Shown piece after piece: positions 1 to 7,843 of a stretch of DNA of 9,730 nt. The position numbers and the translations under genes are program-made. Below the pieces are notes generated by a model. That model was not told the origin of the DNA. It was given only the letters and a program-made list of their open reading frames with translations, and made no database searches. The stretch spans positions 1 to 9,730 of the forward strand of contig JAGSPQ010000120.1 of NCBI GenBank assembly GCA_018262385.1, in the 5' to 3' direction. How positions within the stretch are numbered: position 1 is the stretch's first letter; each line of letters opens with the position of its first letter. This stretch comes from Myxococcaceae bacterium (GTDB taxonomy: Bacteria > Myxococcota > Myxococcia > Myxococcales > Myxococcaceae).

Positions 1-427
1 CGTCGTGCTGATCACCGACGGTCTTCCCAACTGCAACTCGGCGAACGCGAACACCTGCACCGGCTCGCTCTGCAGGTGCACCCTCGTTCCGGCGACCTCC
101 TGCATGCCCGCTAGCTTCTGCACCCAGGGCTGTCTGGACTCCGACGCGACCACCGCCCAGGTCGATGCGCTGCGGATGAAGGGAATCAGGACGATCGTGG
201 TCGGCTTCGGCGCGGAGACCGCGACCGGAGACGGGCCCGCCGCGCTCAACGCGATGGCCGAGCGGGGCGGGTTCGCGCGGGCCTGTCCCAACGGCACCGA
301 CGCGGAGTGCGGGGTGGGCGACACCTGCACCACCGCCAACAAGCTCTGCGGGCGCAGGTACTACCAGGCGTCGAGTGCGGCCCAGCTCACCGCTGCGCTG
401 GCAGAGATCGACCAGCGCGCCTTCTGA
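1..427 (+). CDS. Cys-rich VWA-domain protein, C-terminal part (5' end outside window)
   Basis: The reading frame is open from the left edge (first full codon at position 2) to TGA at 425-427, so only about 141 C-terminal residues are visible. It opens with VVLITDGLPNC, which matches the beta-strand and DG turn typical of the second half of a VWA fold. Further on, GIRTIVVGFGAET matches the next core strand. The MIDAS metal-binding DxSxS motif would lie upstream, outside the window. The fragment has eleven cysteines, clustered in the first 45 residues and around RACPNGTDAEC, which suggests a secreted, disulfide-bonded protein. VWA proteins usually bind other proteins or surfaces. The cysteine pattern resembles VWA proteins I associate with myxobacteria, but this is from memory. 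The specific function is unknown. Confidence 0.8.
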   Translation, partial: VVLITDGLPNCNSANANTCTGSLCRCTLVPATSCMPASFCTQGCLDSDATTAQVDALRMKGIRTIVVGFGAETATGDGPAALNAMAERGGFARACPNGTDAECGVGDTCTTANKLCGRRYYQASSAAQLTAALAEIDQRAF

Positions 428-496
428 AGAGATTTGCTGCACCGGCGCGGCATCCGGGGTGTCTTCGCGACAACCCCTTCTGTCGGAGCCCACCCA

Positions 497-1036
497 ATGA
501 AGAACGTGTTGCTGCTCGCCTGCCTCGCCCTGGTCGCGTGCAAGAAGGACGCGCCCGCCGACGTCAAGGCGGCCGAGCCGGTGAAGGAAGTGGCGAAGGC
601 CCCCGAGGCCGCCAGGCCGGCCGCGGCGGCGTGGGTCAACCTCGAGAAGCTCGGCGCGAAGATCGAGATGCCCGCCGGCTCGAAGGCGGACGACACCTCG
701 GCCGACGCGCCCAACTACTCGGTCGCGCCCCAGGACTACGCGTACACGGTGATGGTCTCCACGGTGACCGAGGCCTACGCGTCGAGCTGGGAGGCGGCGG
801 TCGAAGAGGTGAAGAAGAACACCAACGGCTTCAAGGCGTTCAGCAAGAACGAGAAGACCGCCGACGGCTGGATCCTCGAGTTCGAGGGCGAGAGCCTGAT
901 GGACAAGGCGCCGCTCTACGGAGTGCTGCTGCGCAAGAAGATCGGCGATCGGTCGATCGAGTGCGCCCGCAACGAGCCGAGCAAGGACTCGCGCGACGCG
1001 GTGGCGAAGGCGTGCGCTTCGCTCGCCAAGCTCTGA
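497..1036 (+). CDS. Small lipoprotein of unknown function
   Basis: This encodes 179 residues from ATG 497, with a GGAG-like sequence at about 485-488. The frame is open further upstream, to about 434, but only this ATG gives a proper lipoprotein signal peptide: MKN, then a hydrophobic stretch, then the lipobox LVAC with Cys15 as the lipidation site. Lys16-Lys17 follow, so there is no Asp at +2, the usual inner-membrane retention signal. An outer-membrane or external location is therefore likely. Residues 18-45 are a low-complexity Ala/Pro/Lys/Glu linker. A small globular domain of about 130 residues follows, with two more cysteines (156 and 173) that could form a disulfide. I do not recognise the domain. 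The stop codon abuts the stop of the convergent exonuclease gene. Confidence 0.8.
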   Translation: MKNVLLLACLALVACKKDAPADVKAAEPVKEVAKAPEAARPAAAAWVNLEKLGAKIEMPAGSKADDTSADAPNYSVAPQDYAYTVMVSTVTEAYASSWEAAVEEVKKNTNGFKAFSKNEKTADGWILEFEGESLMDKAPLYGVLLRKKIGDRSIECARNEPSKDSRDAVAKACASLAKL

Positions 1037-1918
1037 TCAGGCGCTGAAGCGCTTCACCCGGCCGCTCAGCTCGGCGCCCACCTTCTTCCCCCACGCCTCG
1101 AACCGCGCGCGCGGCACGCCCTGCCACTCGAGCTGCTCGAGCGTCTGCGGCAGCGGCACGTCGGTGCGCAGCGTCGCCAGCGTGCGGTACAGCTTCGCTT
1201 CGTCGAGGGCCGCCGCCAGCGCCGCGGCCATCTTCTCCGCTCCGCGCGGCCGCACCTTCCACTCGTAGGGGTGGCGGGGAATCTGTTCGAGGTGCCGGTA
1301 GGTCGCCAGCACCTCGGCGGTGCCCTTCTCGCCCCAGCCGTCGATGCCCGGGATCCCGTCGGCGGTGTCGCCCACCAGCGCGAGGAAGTCGGGGACGCTC
1401 TCGGGCTCCAGTCGCTTCTCCGCCCGCTGGCTCGCCTCGGTGATCAGCTTGCTGCGCATCCGATCCACCTGCACCACCCGCTCGCCGCGCAGGCACTGCC
1501 CGAGATCCTTGTCGGGGGTGAGGATCCGCACCTGGCTCACCCGCGGGTCCTGGGCGAACTTCGCCGCCGCGGCCGCGAGCGCGTCGTCCGCCTCGAACTC
1601 GTTCATCGACCAGACCACCACTCCCAGCGCCGCCACCGCTTCCTCCACGTCGTCGAACTGGGTTCGCAGCTCTGGCGGGATCCCGACGTCGCTCTTGTAG
1701 CCGTCGAACAGCGCGTTGCGGAACGAGACGATCGGGTTGTCGAACGCCACCGCGAGGTGGGTCACCCCCTCGCTCGGGTCGTCGAGCAGGCCCAGCAGCG
1801 ACTGCACCACTCCGACCGTGGCCTTCAGATCTCTCCCCGCCGGGTCGGCGTGGGGCGGGCGCTTGCTGAAGTGCGCCCGAAACAGCTCATAGGTGCCATC
1901 GACGAGGTGAACCCGCAT
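1037..1918 (-). CDS. 5'-3' exonuclease / flap-endonuclease-like protein
   Basis: This 293-residue protein resembles the 5'-nuclease domain of DNA polymerase I but stands alone, without the polymerase part. Acidic metal-binding positions of the FEN superfamily are visible in order: VDG (Asp7), AFD (Asp60), FEADD (Glu109, Asp111, Asp112), TPDKDL (Asp136, Asp138) and GDTAD (Asp184, Asp187). A helix-hairpin-helix-like DNA-binding segment follows directly (GIPGIDGWGEKGTAE, 188-202). FDGYK at 71-75 supplies the Tyr-Lys of the helical arch. Such enzymes cut 5' flaps and RNA primers using two metal ions. The product should act in the cytoplasm in replication or repair, possibly backing up Pol I. The start is ATG at 1916-1918, which puts VDG at the usual place near the N-terminus, with no Shine-Dalgarno sequence visible before it. 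The gene is divergent from mreB and convergent with the lipoprotein gene. Confidence 0.9.
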   Translation of the reverse strand: MRVHLVDGTYELFRAHFSKRPPHADPAGRDLKATVGVVQSLLGLLDDPSEGVTHLAVAFDNPIVSFRNALFDGYKSDVGIPPELRTQFDDVEEAVAALGVVVWSMNEFEADDALAAAAAKFAQDPRVSQVRILTPDKDLGQCLRGERVVQVDRMRSKLITEASQRAEKRLEPESVPDFLALVGDTADGIPGIDGWGEKGTAEVLATYRHLEQIPRHPYEWKVRPRGAEKMAAALAAALDEAKLYRTLATLRTDVPLPQTLEQLEWQGVPRARFEAWGKKVGAELSGRVKRFSA

Positions 1919-1933
1919 GGGCGAGGCGTTTAG

Positions 1934-1982
1934 CGGATCAAAGGCCGGAAAATCGGGTCCGAAATAAGGCAGGCCTGATCCG
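1934..1982. repeat. Imperfect inverted repeat between the exonuclease gene and mreB
   Basis: CGGATCA (1934-1940) and its exact complement TGATCCG (1976-1982) flank 35 nt. GGCC next to each arm (1943-1946 and 1972-1975) extends the symmetry if a 2-nt bulge (aa) is allowed on the left side. It lies in the 177-bp divergent region, just upstream of the exonuclease start. It could be a regulator site or chance. No clear -35/-10 pair was recognised in this region. Confidence 0.35.
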
Positions 1983-2077
1983 GGTCTTCTTCACTGTCTC
2001 CCCTCCGCTTCCCCAAGTCCGCTGACTCTCTGGCGAATCACCCGGGGGAGGTGTACCTTGCGCGCGTTACAACCTAA

Positions 2078-3130
<1,053 letters not shown>

Positions 3131-3134
3131 GCCC

Positions 3135-3189
3135 CCGCGTTTTTCCGGTTTTCGAAACGCGGCCGCAGGATTTGCGGGCTCCTCTTTTT
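3135..3189 (+). terminator. Probable rho-independent-like terminator after mreB
   Basis: Starting 4 nt after the mreB stop codon, CCGCGTTT (3135-3142) pairs perfectly with AAACGCGG (3155-3162) across a 12-nt loop. A second small hairpin follows, CCGCA (3163-3167) with TGCGG (3173-3177), and then a T-rich run (CTCTTTTT, ending at 3189). The hairpin and T-run order fits a terminator that isolates mreB from the kinase gene. The T-run follows the second, weaker stem, so strength is uncertain. Confidence 0.5.
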
Positions 3190-3227
3190 GCGCGGGGCCG
3201 CCCAGCGCCGATGGTTAGAAAATCAGG

Positions 3228-5171
3228 GTGAGCAGCGAGCTGGCTGACCTGTTGGAATCCCACCTGGACGAGCTGCTCCAGCGCTGGATGGAAGCGGTCA
3301 AGAGAACCCTCCCCGTTCCCCATCCGGTGCCGGACTCCGAGCTGGCCAACAGCCTGCCCGACTACCTCCGGCAGATGATTCAGCTGCTGCGGCTCGAGCC
3401 CGCCGAGGCCAGGCACCGCGTCTCGATCAAGGCCGAGGTCGCCAAAGCGCACGGCCGCCAGCGCTACCGGCTGGGGTTTCAGCTCGACGAGCTGGTGCGC
3501 GAGTACGGCGTGCTGCGCTGGCAGATCTACGACCTGATCCAGGAGCACGGCCTCGAGCTGACCCTCGCCGACATGCGGGGGTTGAGCGACTTCATCGCCA
3601 ACGGGATCGCCGAGGGCGTGCGCCAGTTCATGGAAGACCGCGAGGCCGACTTTCGCAAGCAGGTCGCGCTCGAGCGGGAGCGCTTCGAGCAGCTGTTCAT
3701 CCACGCCCCCGCCGCGATGGCGCTGCTGCGCGGGCCGGACTTCGTCTTCGAGTTCGCCAACGCCGCCTACCAGAAGCTGGTCGGGGTGCACCGGCCGCTG
3801 CTCGGGATGCCGGTTCGGGATGCGCTGCCCGAGACTCCTTCCCAGGGCTTCATCGAGTCGCTCAACCGGGTCTACCGGACCGGCGAACCCCTGGCCGAGC
3901 GCGGGTCGCAGATGTGGTTGCTCGAGGAGGGCGGCAAGTCGCGGGAGGCAGTCCTGAACTTCCTCTACCAACCCTTCAAGGATCGCGAGGGGAAGATCGA
4001 GGGGGTGCTGGTCCACGCGGTCGAGGTGACGGAGGAAGTCCGGGCGCGCCGGGCCGAGCAGGTGGCGCGCAGCGAGGCCGAGCGCGACGCGGTCGAGCTG
4101 GTGGCGGTGCTCCAGGCGATCCCCGACGCGGTCTACGTCGGCGACTTGACCGGGGTGAAGTACGCCAACCGCAGCGCGCTCGAGATGCTGGGCTACCCGA
4201 CCCTCGAGGCGCTCAACCGCAACATCCAGACCCTGTGGAGCGAGCTGAACATCCGCGACGCCGTCAGCGGCAAGCCGGTGCCGGTCCACGAGGTGACCTA
4301 CTCCCGCGCGCTCAAGGGCGAGACGAGCGCCACCGAGGTGGTGGTGCGCCATCGCCAGCTGGGGACGGACGTGACGGTGTACAGCTCGGGCGCTCCGGTG
4401 TGGCTGGGTGGGCGGATCATCGGGGCGGTGGTGATCAACACCGACGTCACCGACCGCAAGCGGCTCGACCTCGAGCGGCACAAGCGCGAGCAGTTCGAGC
4501 AGCAGCTGATCGGCATCGTCAGCCACGACCTGCGCAACCCGCTGAGCGCGATCCTGCTCCAGACGTCGACCCTGCAGCGCAACGAGGCGCTGGACGAGCG
4601 CACCCGGAAGGGGTTGTTGCGGATCCACTCCACCGTCAACCGGGCGCTGCGGTTGATCGCCGACCTGCTCGACTTCACCCAGGCGCGGCTGGGCGGCGGC
4701 CTGCCGGTGAAGCCCACCCCGATCGACTTCGACGAGCAGATCAAGCACGCAGTCGAGGACCTTCAGCTCTCGCACCGCGACCGGACGATCGTGCTCGAGC
4801 AGCACGCGAGCGGAATCGGAGAGTGGGACGCGGATCGGTTGACCCAGATCGTCTCGAACCTGCTGGGCAACGCGCTGCAGTACAGCCGGCCCGACACCCC
4901 GGTGACGGTGCGGACCCGCGGCGAAGGCGACGAGGTGGCGCTCGAGGTGCACAACCTCGGGGCTTCGATCTCGAGGGAGATGATCCCCTCGCTGTTCGAG
5001 CCGATGAAGCGGGGGATGGATCAGCTCAGCGCGCCCCGCAGCGTGGGCCTGGGGCTCTACATCGTCGATCAGATCGTCCGCGCCCACCGGGGGCGGATCT
5101 CGGTCGAGTCCACCGCCGAGCAGGGCACCACCTTCACCGTCCGCTTGCCCCGTCACTTCGTGCGGAGCTGA
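3228..5171 (+). CDS. Soluble PAS-domain sensor histidine kinase with RsbRD-like N-terminal domain
   Basis: This 647-residue protein has no transmembrane segment, so it is predicted to be cytoplasmic. Residues 8-140 resemble the all-helical RsbRD N-terminal sensor domain (RWMEAVKRTLP, then AHGRQRYRLGFQLDELVREY). A first PAS domain lies at about 150-270 and a second at about 287-412, which ends in the PAS-type INTDVTDRKR. The HisKA domain carries the H-box VSHDLRNPLS with phospho-acceptor His433. The ATPase domain has an N-box with Asn544 and Asn548, a VHNLGASI G1-type loop (574-581), an LFEP F-box (589-592) and GLGLYIV at G2 (607-613). It should autophosphorylate on His433, but no receiver domain or response-regulator gene is in the window. 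The signal is unknown. GTG 3228 is the first usable start after an in-frame TAG at 3216-3218, with only a weak AGG touching it. The peroxidase gene starts 24 nt downstream, so co-transcription is likely. Confidence 0.92.
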   Translation: MSSELADLLESHLDELLQRWMEAVKRTLPVPHPVPDSELANSLPDYLRQMIQLLRLEPAEARHRVSIKAEVAKAHGRQRYRLGFQLDELVREYGVLRWQIYDLIQEHGLELTLADMRGLSDFIANGIAEGVRQFMEDREADFRKQVALERERFEQLFIHAPAAMALLRGPDFVFEFANAAYQKLVGVHRPLLGMPVRDALPETPSQGFIESLNRVYRTGEPLAERGSQMWLLEEGGKSREAVLNFLYQPFKDREGKIEGVLVHAVEVTEEVRARRAEQVARSEAERDAVELVAVLQAIPDAVYVGDLTGVKYANRSALEMLGYPTLEALNRNIQTLWSELNIRDAVSGKPVPVHEVTYSRALKGETSATEVVVRHRQLGTDVTVYSSGAPVWLGGRIIGAVVINTDVTDRKRLDLERHKREQFEQQLIGIVSHDLRNPLSAILLQTSTLQRNEALDERTRKGLLRIHSTVNRALRLIADLLDFTQARLGGGLPVKPTPIDFDEQIKHAVEDLQLSHRDRTIVLEQHASGIGEWDADRLTQIVSNLLGNALQYSRPDTPVTVRTRGEGDEVALEVHNLGASISREMIPSLFEPMKRGMDQLSAPRSVGLGLYIVDQIVRAHRGRISVESTAEQGTTFTVRLPRHFVRS

Positions 5172-5195
5172 GCTGCCAATGGGGTAGAGGGGCGC

Positions 5196-5738
5196 ATGCT
5201 TGTTTCGACCACCCTCGCACTCGCGCTCGCGGCGGCCCCGGCTGCCGCGGCGCCCGGAGACAAACCGATGTCCTTCTTCGACTTCAAGACCCTCAGCCTC
5301 GACGGCAAGCCGGCCGATCTCGCCCAGTACAAGGGCAAGGTGGCGGTGGTGGTGAACACCGCCTCGGAGTGCGGCTTCACCCCGCAGTACGAGGGGCTCG
5401 AGAAGCTCCACGAAGAGCTGAAGGACCAGGGGGTGGTGGTGCTCGGCTTTCCGTCGAACGACTTCGGCGGGCAGGAACCGGGCACGCCCGAAGAGATCAG
5501 GAAGTTCTGCACCCTGAAGTTCAACGTCCGCTTCCCGCTGTTCGAGAAGGTGAAGACGAAGGGCGAGGGCCAGTCTGCGATCTACGCCTTCCTCGCGGCG
5601 AAGCACGGCGCGCCGAAGTGGAACTTCCACAAGTACGTCGTCGGCAAGGACGGGCAGGTGAAGAACGCGTTCAAGAGCAGCGTGACGCCCGAGAGCGCCG
5701 AGCTGCGGGCGGCGATTGCCGCGGCGCTCAAGGAGTAG
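5196..5738 (+). CDS. Glutathione peroxidase-family thiol peroxidase, predicted exported
   Basis: This encodes 180 residues and reduces hydrogen peroxide or organic hydroperoxides. The peroxidatic cysteine is Cys59 in NTASECGFTPQYEGLE. The remaining tetrad residues are Gln93 (FGGQEPG), Trp142 and Asn143 (KWNF). Cys105 (KFCTLKF) matches the resolving cysteine of thioredoxin-dependent 2-Cys members, while the intermediate FPCN cysteine is Ser87 here. Thioredoxin is therefore a likelier reductant than glutathione. The first 19 or so residues form an Ala/Leu-rich signal-like segment ending in AAAA, although it has no Lys or Arg in the n-region. ATG 5196 has GAGGGG at 5187-5192. Met25 (ATG 5268) is a second candidate start with GGAGA at 5256-5260 and would give a typical cytosolic enzyme. 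The gene sits 24 nt behind the kinase gene. Confidence 0.93.
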   Translation: MLVSTTLALALAAAPAAAAPGDKPMSFFDFKTLSLDGKPADLAQYKGKVAVVVNTASECGFTPQYEGLEKLHEELKDQGVVVLGFPSNDFGGQEPGTPEEIRKFCTLKFNVRFPLFEKVKTKGEGQSAIYAFLAAKHGAPKWNFHKYVVGKDGQVKNAFKSSVTPESAELRAAIAAALKE

Positions 5739-5844
5739 TCCGCGCCGCTGCCGCATCGCGATCGGACGCTGGCAACCCCGCGATTCTGAAAGGTTTGTGC
5801 GGTGCAACAGTTGGGCGCCGGCCCACCGGGCTGCGGTCGTCGCG

Positions 5845-7602
5845 TCAAGGTCCAACCAGCGCCGCGAGCGCGTCGAGCCCCACCGGGGGAGTGGGAAGCC
5901 ACGGCAACAAGAAGGTGCGCTTCGACAGCCGCTCGGCGATGCGGGAGATCTGGCGGCGCTCTCCGTCGAGCCGCGCGCGCAGCAGCGGATCCCGGGTGCC
6001 TGAGGCGAGCAGGCTCCGGTTCACGATCCAGGCAGCCGGCTCGATGTGGGCGCGGCGGAGATCCTCCTGGAGCGCCGCGGCCTGTGAGACCGGCGTGGTC
6101 TCGGGGAGGGTGACCAGAATCACCCGGGTCAGCGCCGGATCCTGCAGCCGCATCAGCGGCGTGCTGACCCGCTGGGGGTTGATGGTCGCCGGCAGGTCCC
6201 GCAGCGTCTGGCGGTGGTACGCGCCGGTCGCGTCGATCAGCAGCAGCGAATGCCCGGTGGGTGCGGTGTCGAGCACCACGAAGGCGCGCCGCGCCTCGCT
6301 GATCACCCGAGAGAAGGCGTGGAACACCGCCACCTCCTCCGTGCACGGGGAACGCAGATCCTCCCGGAGCAGCGCCTGCCCCTGCTCATCGAGCGTGCGG
6401 CCGCGGGTGGCCATGATGTGGTCCACGTAGCGCTTCGTCTCCGCGGCCGGGTCGATGCGGCTGACCTGCAGGCCGGGCAGCTGCCCCGCGAGCGTCGCGT
6501 CGAGGTGGGCCGCGGGATCGGTGGTGGTCAGGTGCACCGGGTGGCCGCGCTGGACCAGGCTCGAGGCCAGCGCCGCCGCGACGGTCGTCTTCCCCACTCC
6601 TCCTTTGCCCATCACCATGATCAGCCCGTGGCCCGCGCGCTCGAGGTCGTCGATCAGCGCCGACAGTGGCTCGGCCGGGAGGGCGCTCGCCGGTGCGCTC
6701 GCCGCCGGCTCGGGCGCGACCGGCCCGTCGCGCAGCAGCGCCCGCAGCGCGGCAAGCCCCACGGTGTCGAAGGGCCGCAGCGGCACCTGATCGCGCGGGA
6801 GCGCCGCCAGCCGCGGCGGCAGCCCGGCGATCGCCTGCTGTCCCGCGGCTTCGAGCGCGACCGCGACCGCGTCCTCGCGCAGGCTCGCGTGGAACACGCA
6901 GTTGATGGCGAGGTGCTGGTGGGTGAGGCCGAGCGCCGACAGCTCTGCCGCGGTGCGATCGGCCTCGGCAATCGGCCCGCGCTCGGGCAGCGTCACCAGC
7001 ACCACCGTGGTCCGCGCGGCGGCGGTGAGCGCCTCCATCGCCCGGCGAAAGCGCGCCTCCTGGGTCTTCAGGCCGGAGTGCGGCCCCAGGCACGACGCGC
7101 CGCGGTCGTTGCCCTCGAGGAACCCGCTCCACGCCTTCGGCAGACTGAGCAGGCGCAGGGTGTGGCCGGTGGGCGCGGTGTCGAAGATCACGTGCTGGTA
7201 CGCCGACGCCTCGCCGTCGAGCAGCGCGACGAACTCGTCGAAGGCGGCGATCTCGGTGGTGCAGGCTCCCGACAGCTCTTCCCGGATGGTCGCCCGCTCC
7301 GTCTCGGAGGCGCCGGGGCCCACCTGGGCGAGCACGCGCTCGCGATAGGCCTCGGCAGCGGCGGTGGGGTCGATGTTGAGCACGCTCAACCCCGGCGCCC
7401 CGGGCACCGACACCGCGTGGTTGCGCAGCGGCACCCCGAGAATCTCATCGAGGTTCGACGCGGCGTCGGTGCTCACCAGCAGCACCCGCTTGCCCGAATC
7501 GGCCAGCGCCAGCGCCGCGGCGGTCGACAGCGAGGTCTTCCCCACCCCGCCTTTGCCGGTGAAGAAGAGAAACGGGGTCGGGTTCGCCAGCAGCGCGCGC
7601 AT
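5845..7602 (-). CDS. arsA: Arsenite-stimulated pump ATPase ArsA, two-domain form
   Basis: This encodes 585 residues, close to the 583 of plasmid R773 ArsA. Two homologous ATPase halves are present. The first has a deviant Walker A GKGGVGKTS (16-24) and switch DTAPTGHTLRLL (141-152). The second has GKGGVGKTT (332-340) and DTAPTGHS (445-452). A Pro/Ala-rich linker lies at about 294-312. All three metalloid-binding cysteines are kept: Cys114 (SGACTTEIAAF), Cys171 (SCLGP) and Cys420 (RSPCTEEVAVF). ArsA binds arsenite or antimonite and hydrolyses ATP to drive a membrane arsenite permease, here probably the ACR3 half of the fusion encoded divergently. The frame is open for 47 more codons upstream, but ATG at 7600-7602 gives the standard N-terminus (MRALLANPTPFLFFTGKGG). 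No arsD chaperone gene is adjacent. There is no good ribosome binding site, and a small ORF ends 2 nt upstream. Confidence 0.95.
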   Translation of the reverse strand: MRALLANPTPFLFFTGKGGVGKTSLSTAAALALADSGKRVLLVSTDAASNLDEILGVPLRNHAVSVPGAPGLSVLNIDPTAAAEAYRERVLAQVGPGASETERATIREELSGACTTEIAAFDEFVALLDGEASAYQHVIFDTAPTGHTLRLLSLPKAWSGFLEGNDRGASCLGPHSGLKTQEARFRRAMEALTAAARTTVVLVTLPERGPIAEADRTAAELSALGLTHQHLAINCVFHASLREDAVAVALEAAGQQAIAGLPPRLAALPRDQVPLRPFDTVGLAALRALLRDGPVAPEPAASAPASALPAEPLSALIDDLERAGHGLIMVMGKGGVGKTTVAAALASSLVQRGHPVHLTTTDPAAHLDATLAGQLPGLQVSRIDPAAETKRYVDHIMATRGRTLDEQGQALLREDLRSPCTEEVAVFHAFSRVISEARRAFVVLDTAPTGHSLLLIDATGAYHRQTLRDLPATINPQRVSTPLMRLQDPALTRVILVTLPETTPVSQAAALQEDLRRAHIEPAAWIVNRSLLASGTRDPLLRARLDGERRQISRIAERLSKRTFLLPWLPTPPVGLDALAALVGP

Positions 7603-7604
7603 GG

Positions 7605-7718
7605 TCAAGCCGCGGGGGCCAGCAGGTTCTGTGCCCACCGCTTCACCGGGGGAGTAGCGACGGAGGATTTCGTTTGCACCCGGAACGCGCAGATTCTGCA
7701 GGGGCCAGGCCGAGGCAT
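7605..7718 (-). CDS. Possible 37-codon ORF directly upstream of arsA (leader peptide or gene remnant)
   Basis: From ATG at 7716-7718 a 37-residue frame begins MPRPGPCRICAF, with a CxxC at residues 7-10, and ends PVKRWAQNLLAPAA. Its stop, TGA at 7605-7607, lies 2 nt before the arsA ATG (TGAccATG), a spacing typical of translational coupling. The last 13 or so codons have G or C at most third positions, like true genes here. The frame is open further upstream to an ATG at 7808, but codon use there is less biased. It has no Shine-Dalgarno sequence and no recognised homologue. It may be a leader peptide, the decayed 3' end of a former upstream gene such as arsD, or chance. Confidence 0.25.
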   Translation of the reverse strand: MPRPGPCRICAFRVQTKSSVATPPVKRWAQNLLAPAA

Positions 7719-7720
7719 GA

Positions 7721-7738
7721 AATCGCAAACTGGCGATT
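7721..7738. promoter_or_regulatory. Candidate ArsR-type operator (inverted half-sites)
   Basis: AATCGC (7721-7726) and GCGATT (7733-7738) form a 6-bp dyad with a 6-nt centre. Read as 8-mers, the halves are AATCGCAA and TGGCGATT, the latter one mismatch from the exact complement. It lies just upstream of the possible leader ORF of arsA, in the divergent arsA/arsR region, where an ArsR dimer site is expected. The same half-site recurs at 7801-7808 and, inverted with one mismatch, at 7844-7851. Assignment to ArsR is inference from position and symmetry. Confidence 0.45.
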
Positions 7739-7740
7739 GC

Positions 7741-7762
7741 CACGACGCGGCGTCGCGTCGTG
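7741..7762. repeat. Perfect 9-bp inverted repeat in the arsA/arsR divergent region
   Basis: CACGACGCG (7741-7749) is followed by 4 nt (gcgt) and its exact complement CGCGTCGTG (7754-7762). It can form a stable GC-rich hairpin in RNA or act as a dyad protein-binding site. It starts 2 nt after the candidate operator. There is no T-run, so it does not look like an intrinsic terminator. Confidence 0.55.
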
Positions 7763-7773
7763 CGCCGTCACAT

Positions 7774-7804
7774 GATTGGCACCCGCTCCGGCCTGGAGCC
7801 AATC
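7774..7804. repeat. 7-bp inverted repeat upstream of arsR
   Basis: GATTGGC (7774-7780) and GCCAATC (7798-7804) are exact complements around 17 nt. Inside, CTCC (7786-7789) and GGAG (7795-7798) are also complementary, sharing G7798. The right arm overlaps the AATCGCAA half-site at 7801-7808. It may be part of the arsR control region; its function is not known. Confidence 0.35.
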
Positions 7805-7843
7805 GCAAGACGACGATAAGCTGCCGCCGCGGAGACGACCCAG

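Noticed and set aside
5739..5844. A terminator between the convergent peroxidase and arsA genes, e.g. GCCC/GGGC at 5821-5831
   Set aside because: The stem is only 4 bp and no T-run follows on either strand; I see no convincing element in this gap.
3914..6430. An 838-codon + strand frame running from the kinase gene into arsA antisense
   Set aside because: It is an Arg/Gly/Ala-rich shadow crossing several well-supported genes on both strands, with no motif.
7603..7743. N-terminal extension of ArsA by 47 residues in the same open frame
   Set aside because: Known ArsA proteins begin a few residues before the FLFFTGKGG segment, which ATG 7602 gives; the extension resembles nothing and covers the probable control region.
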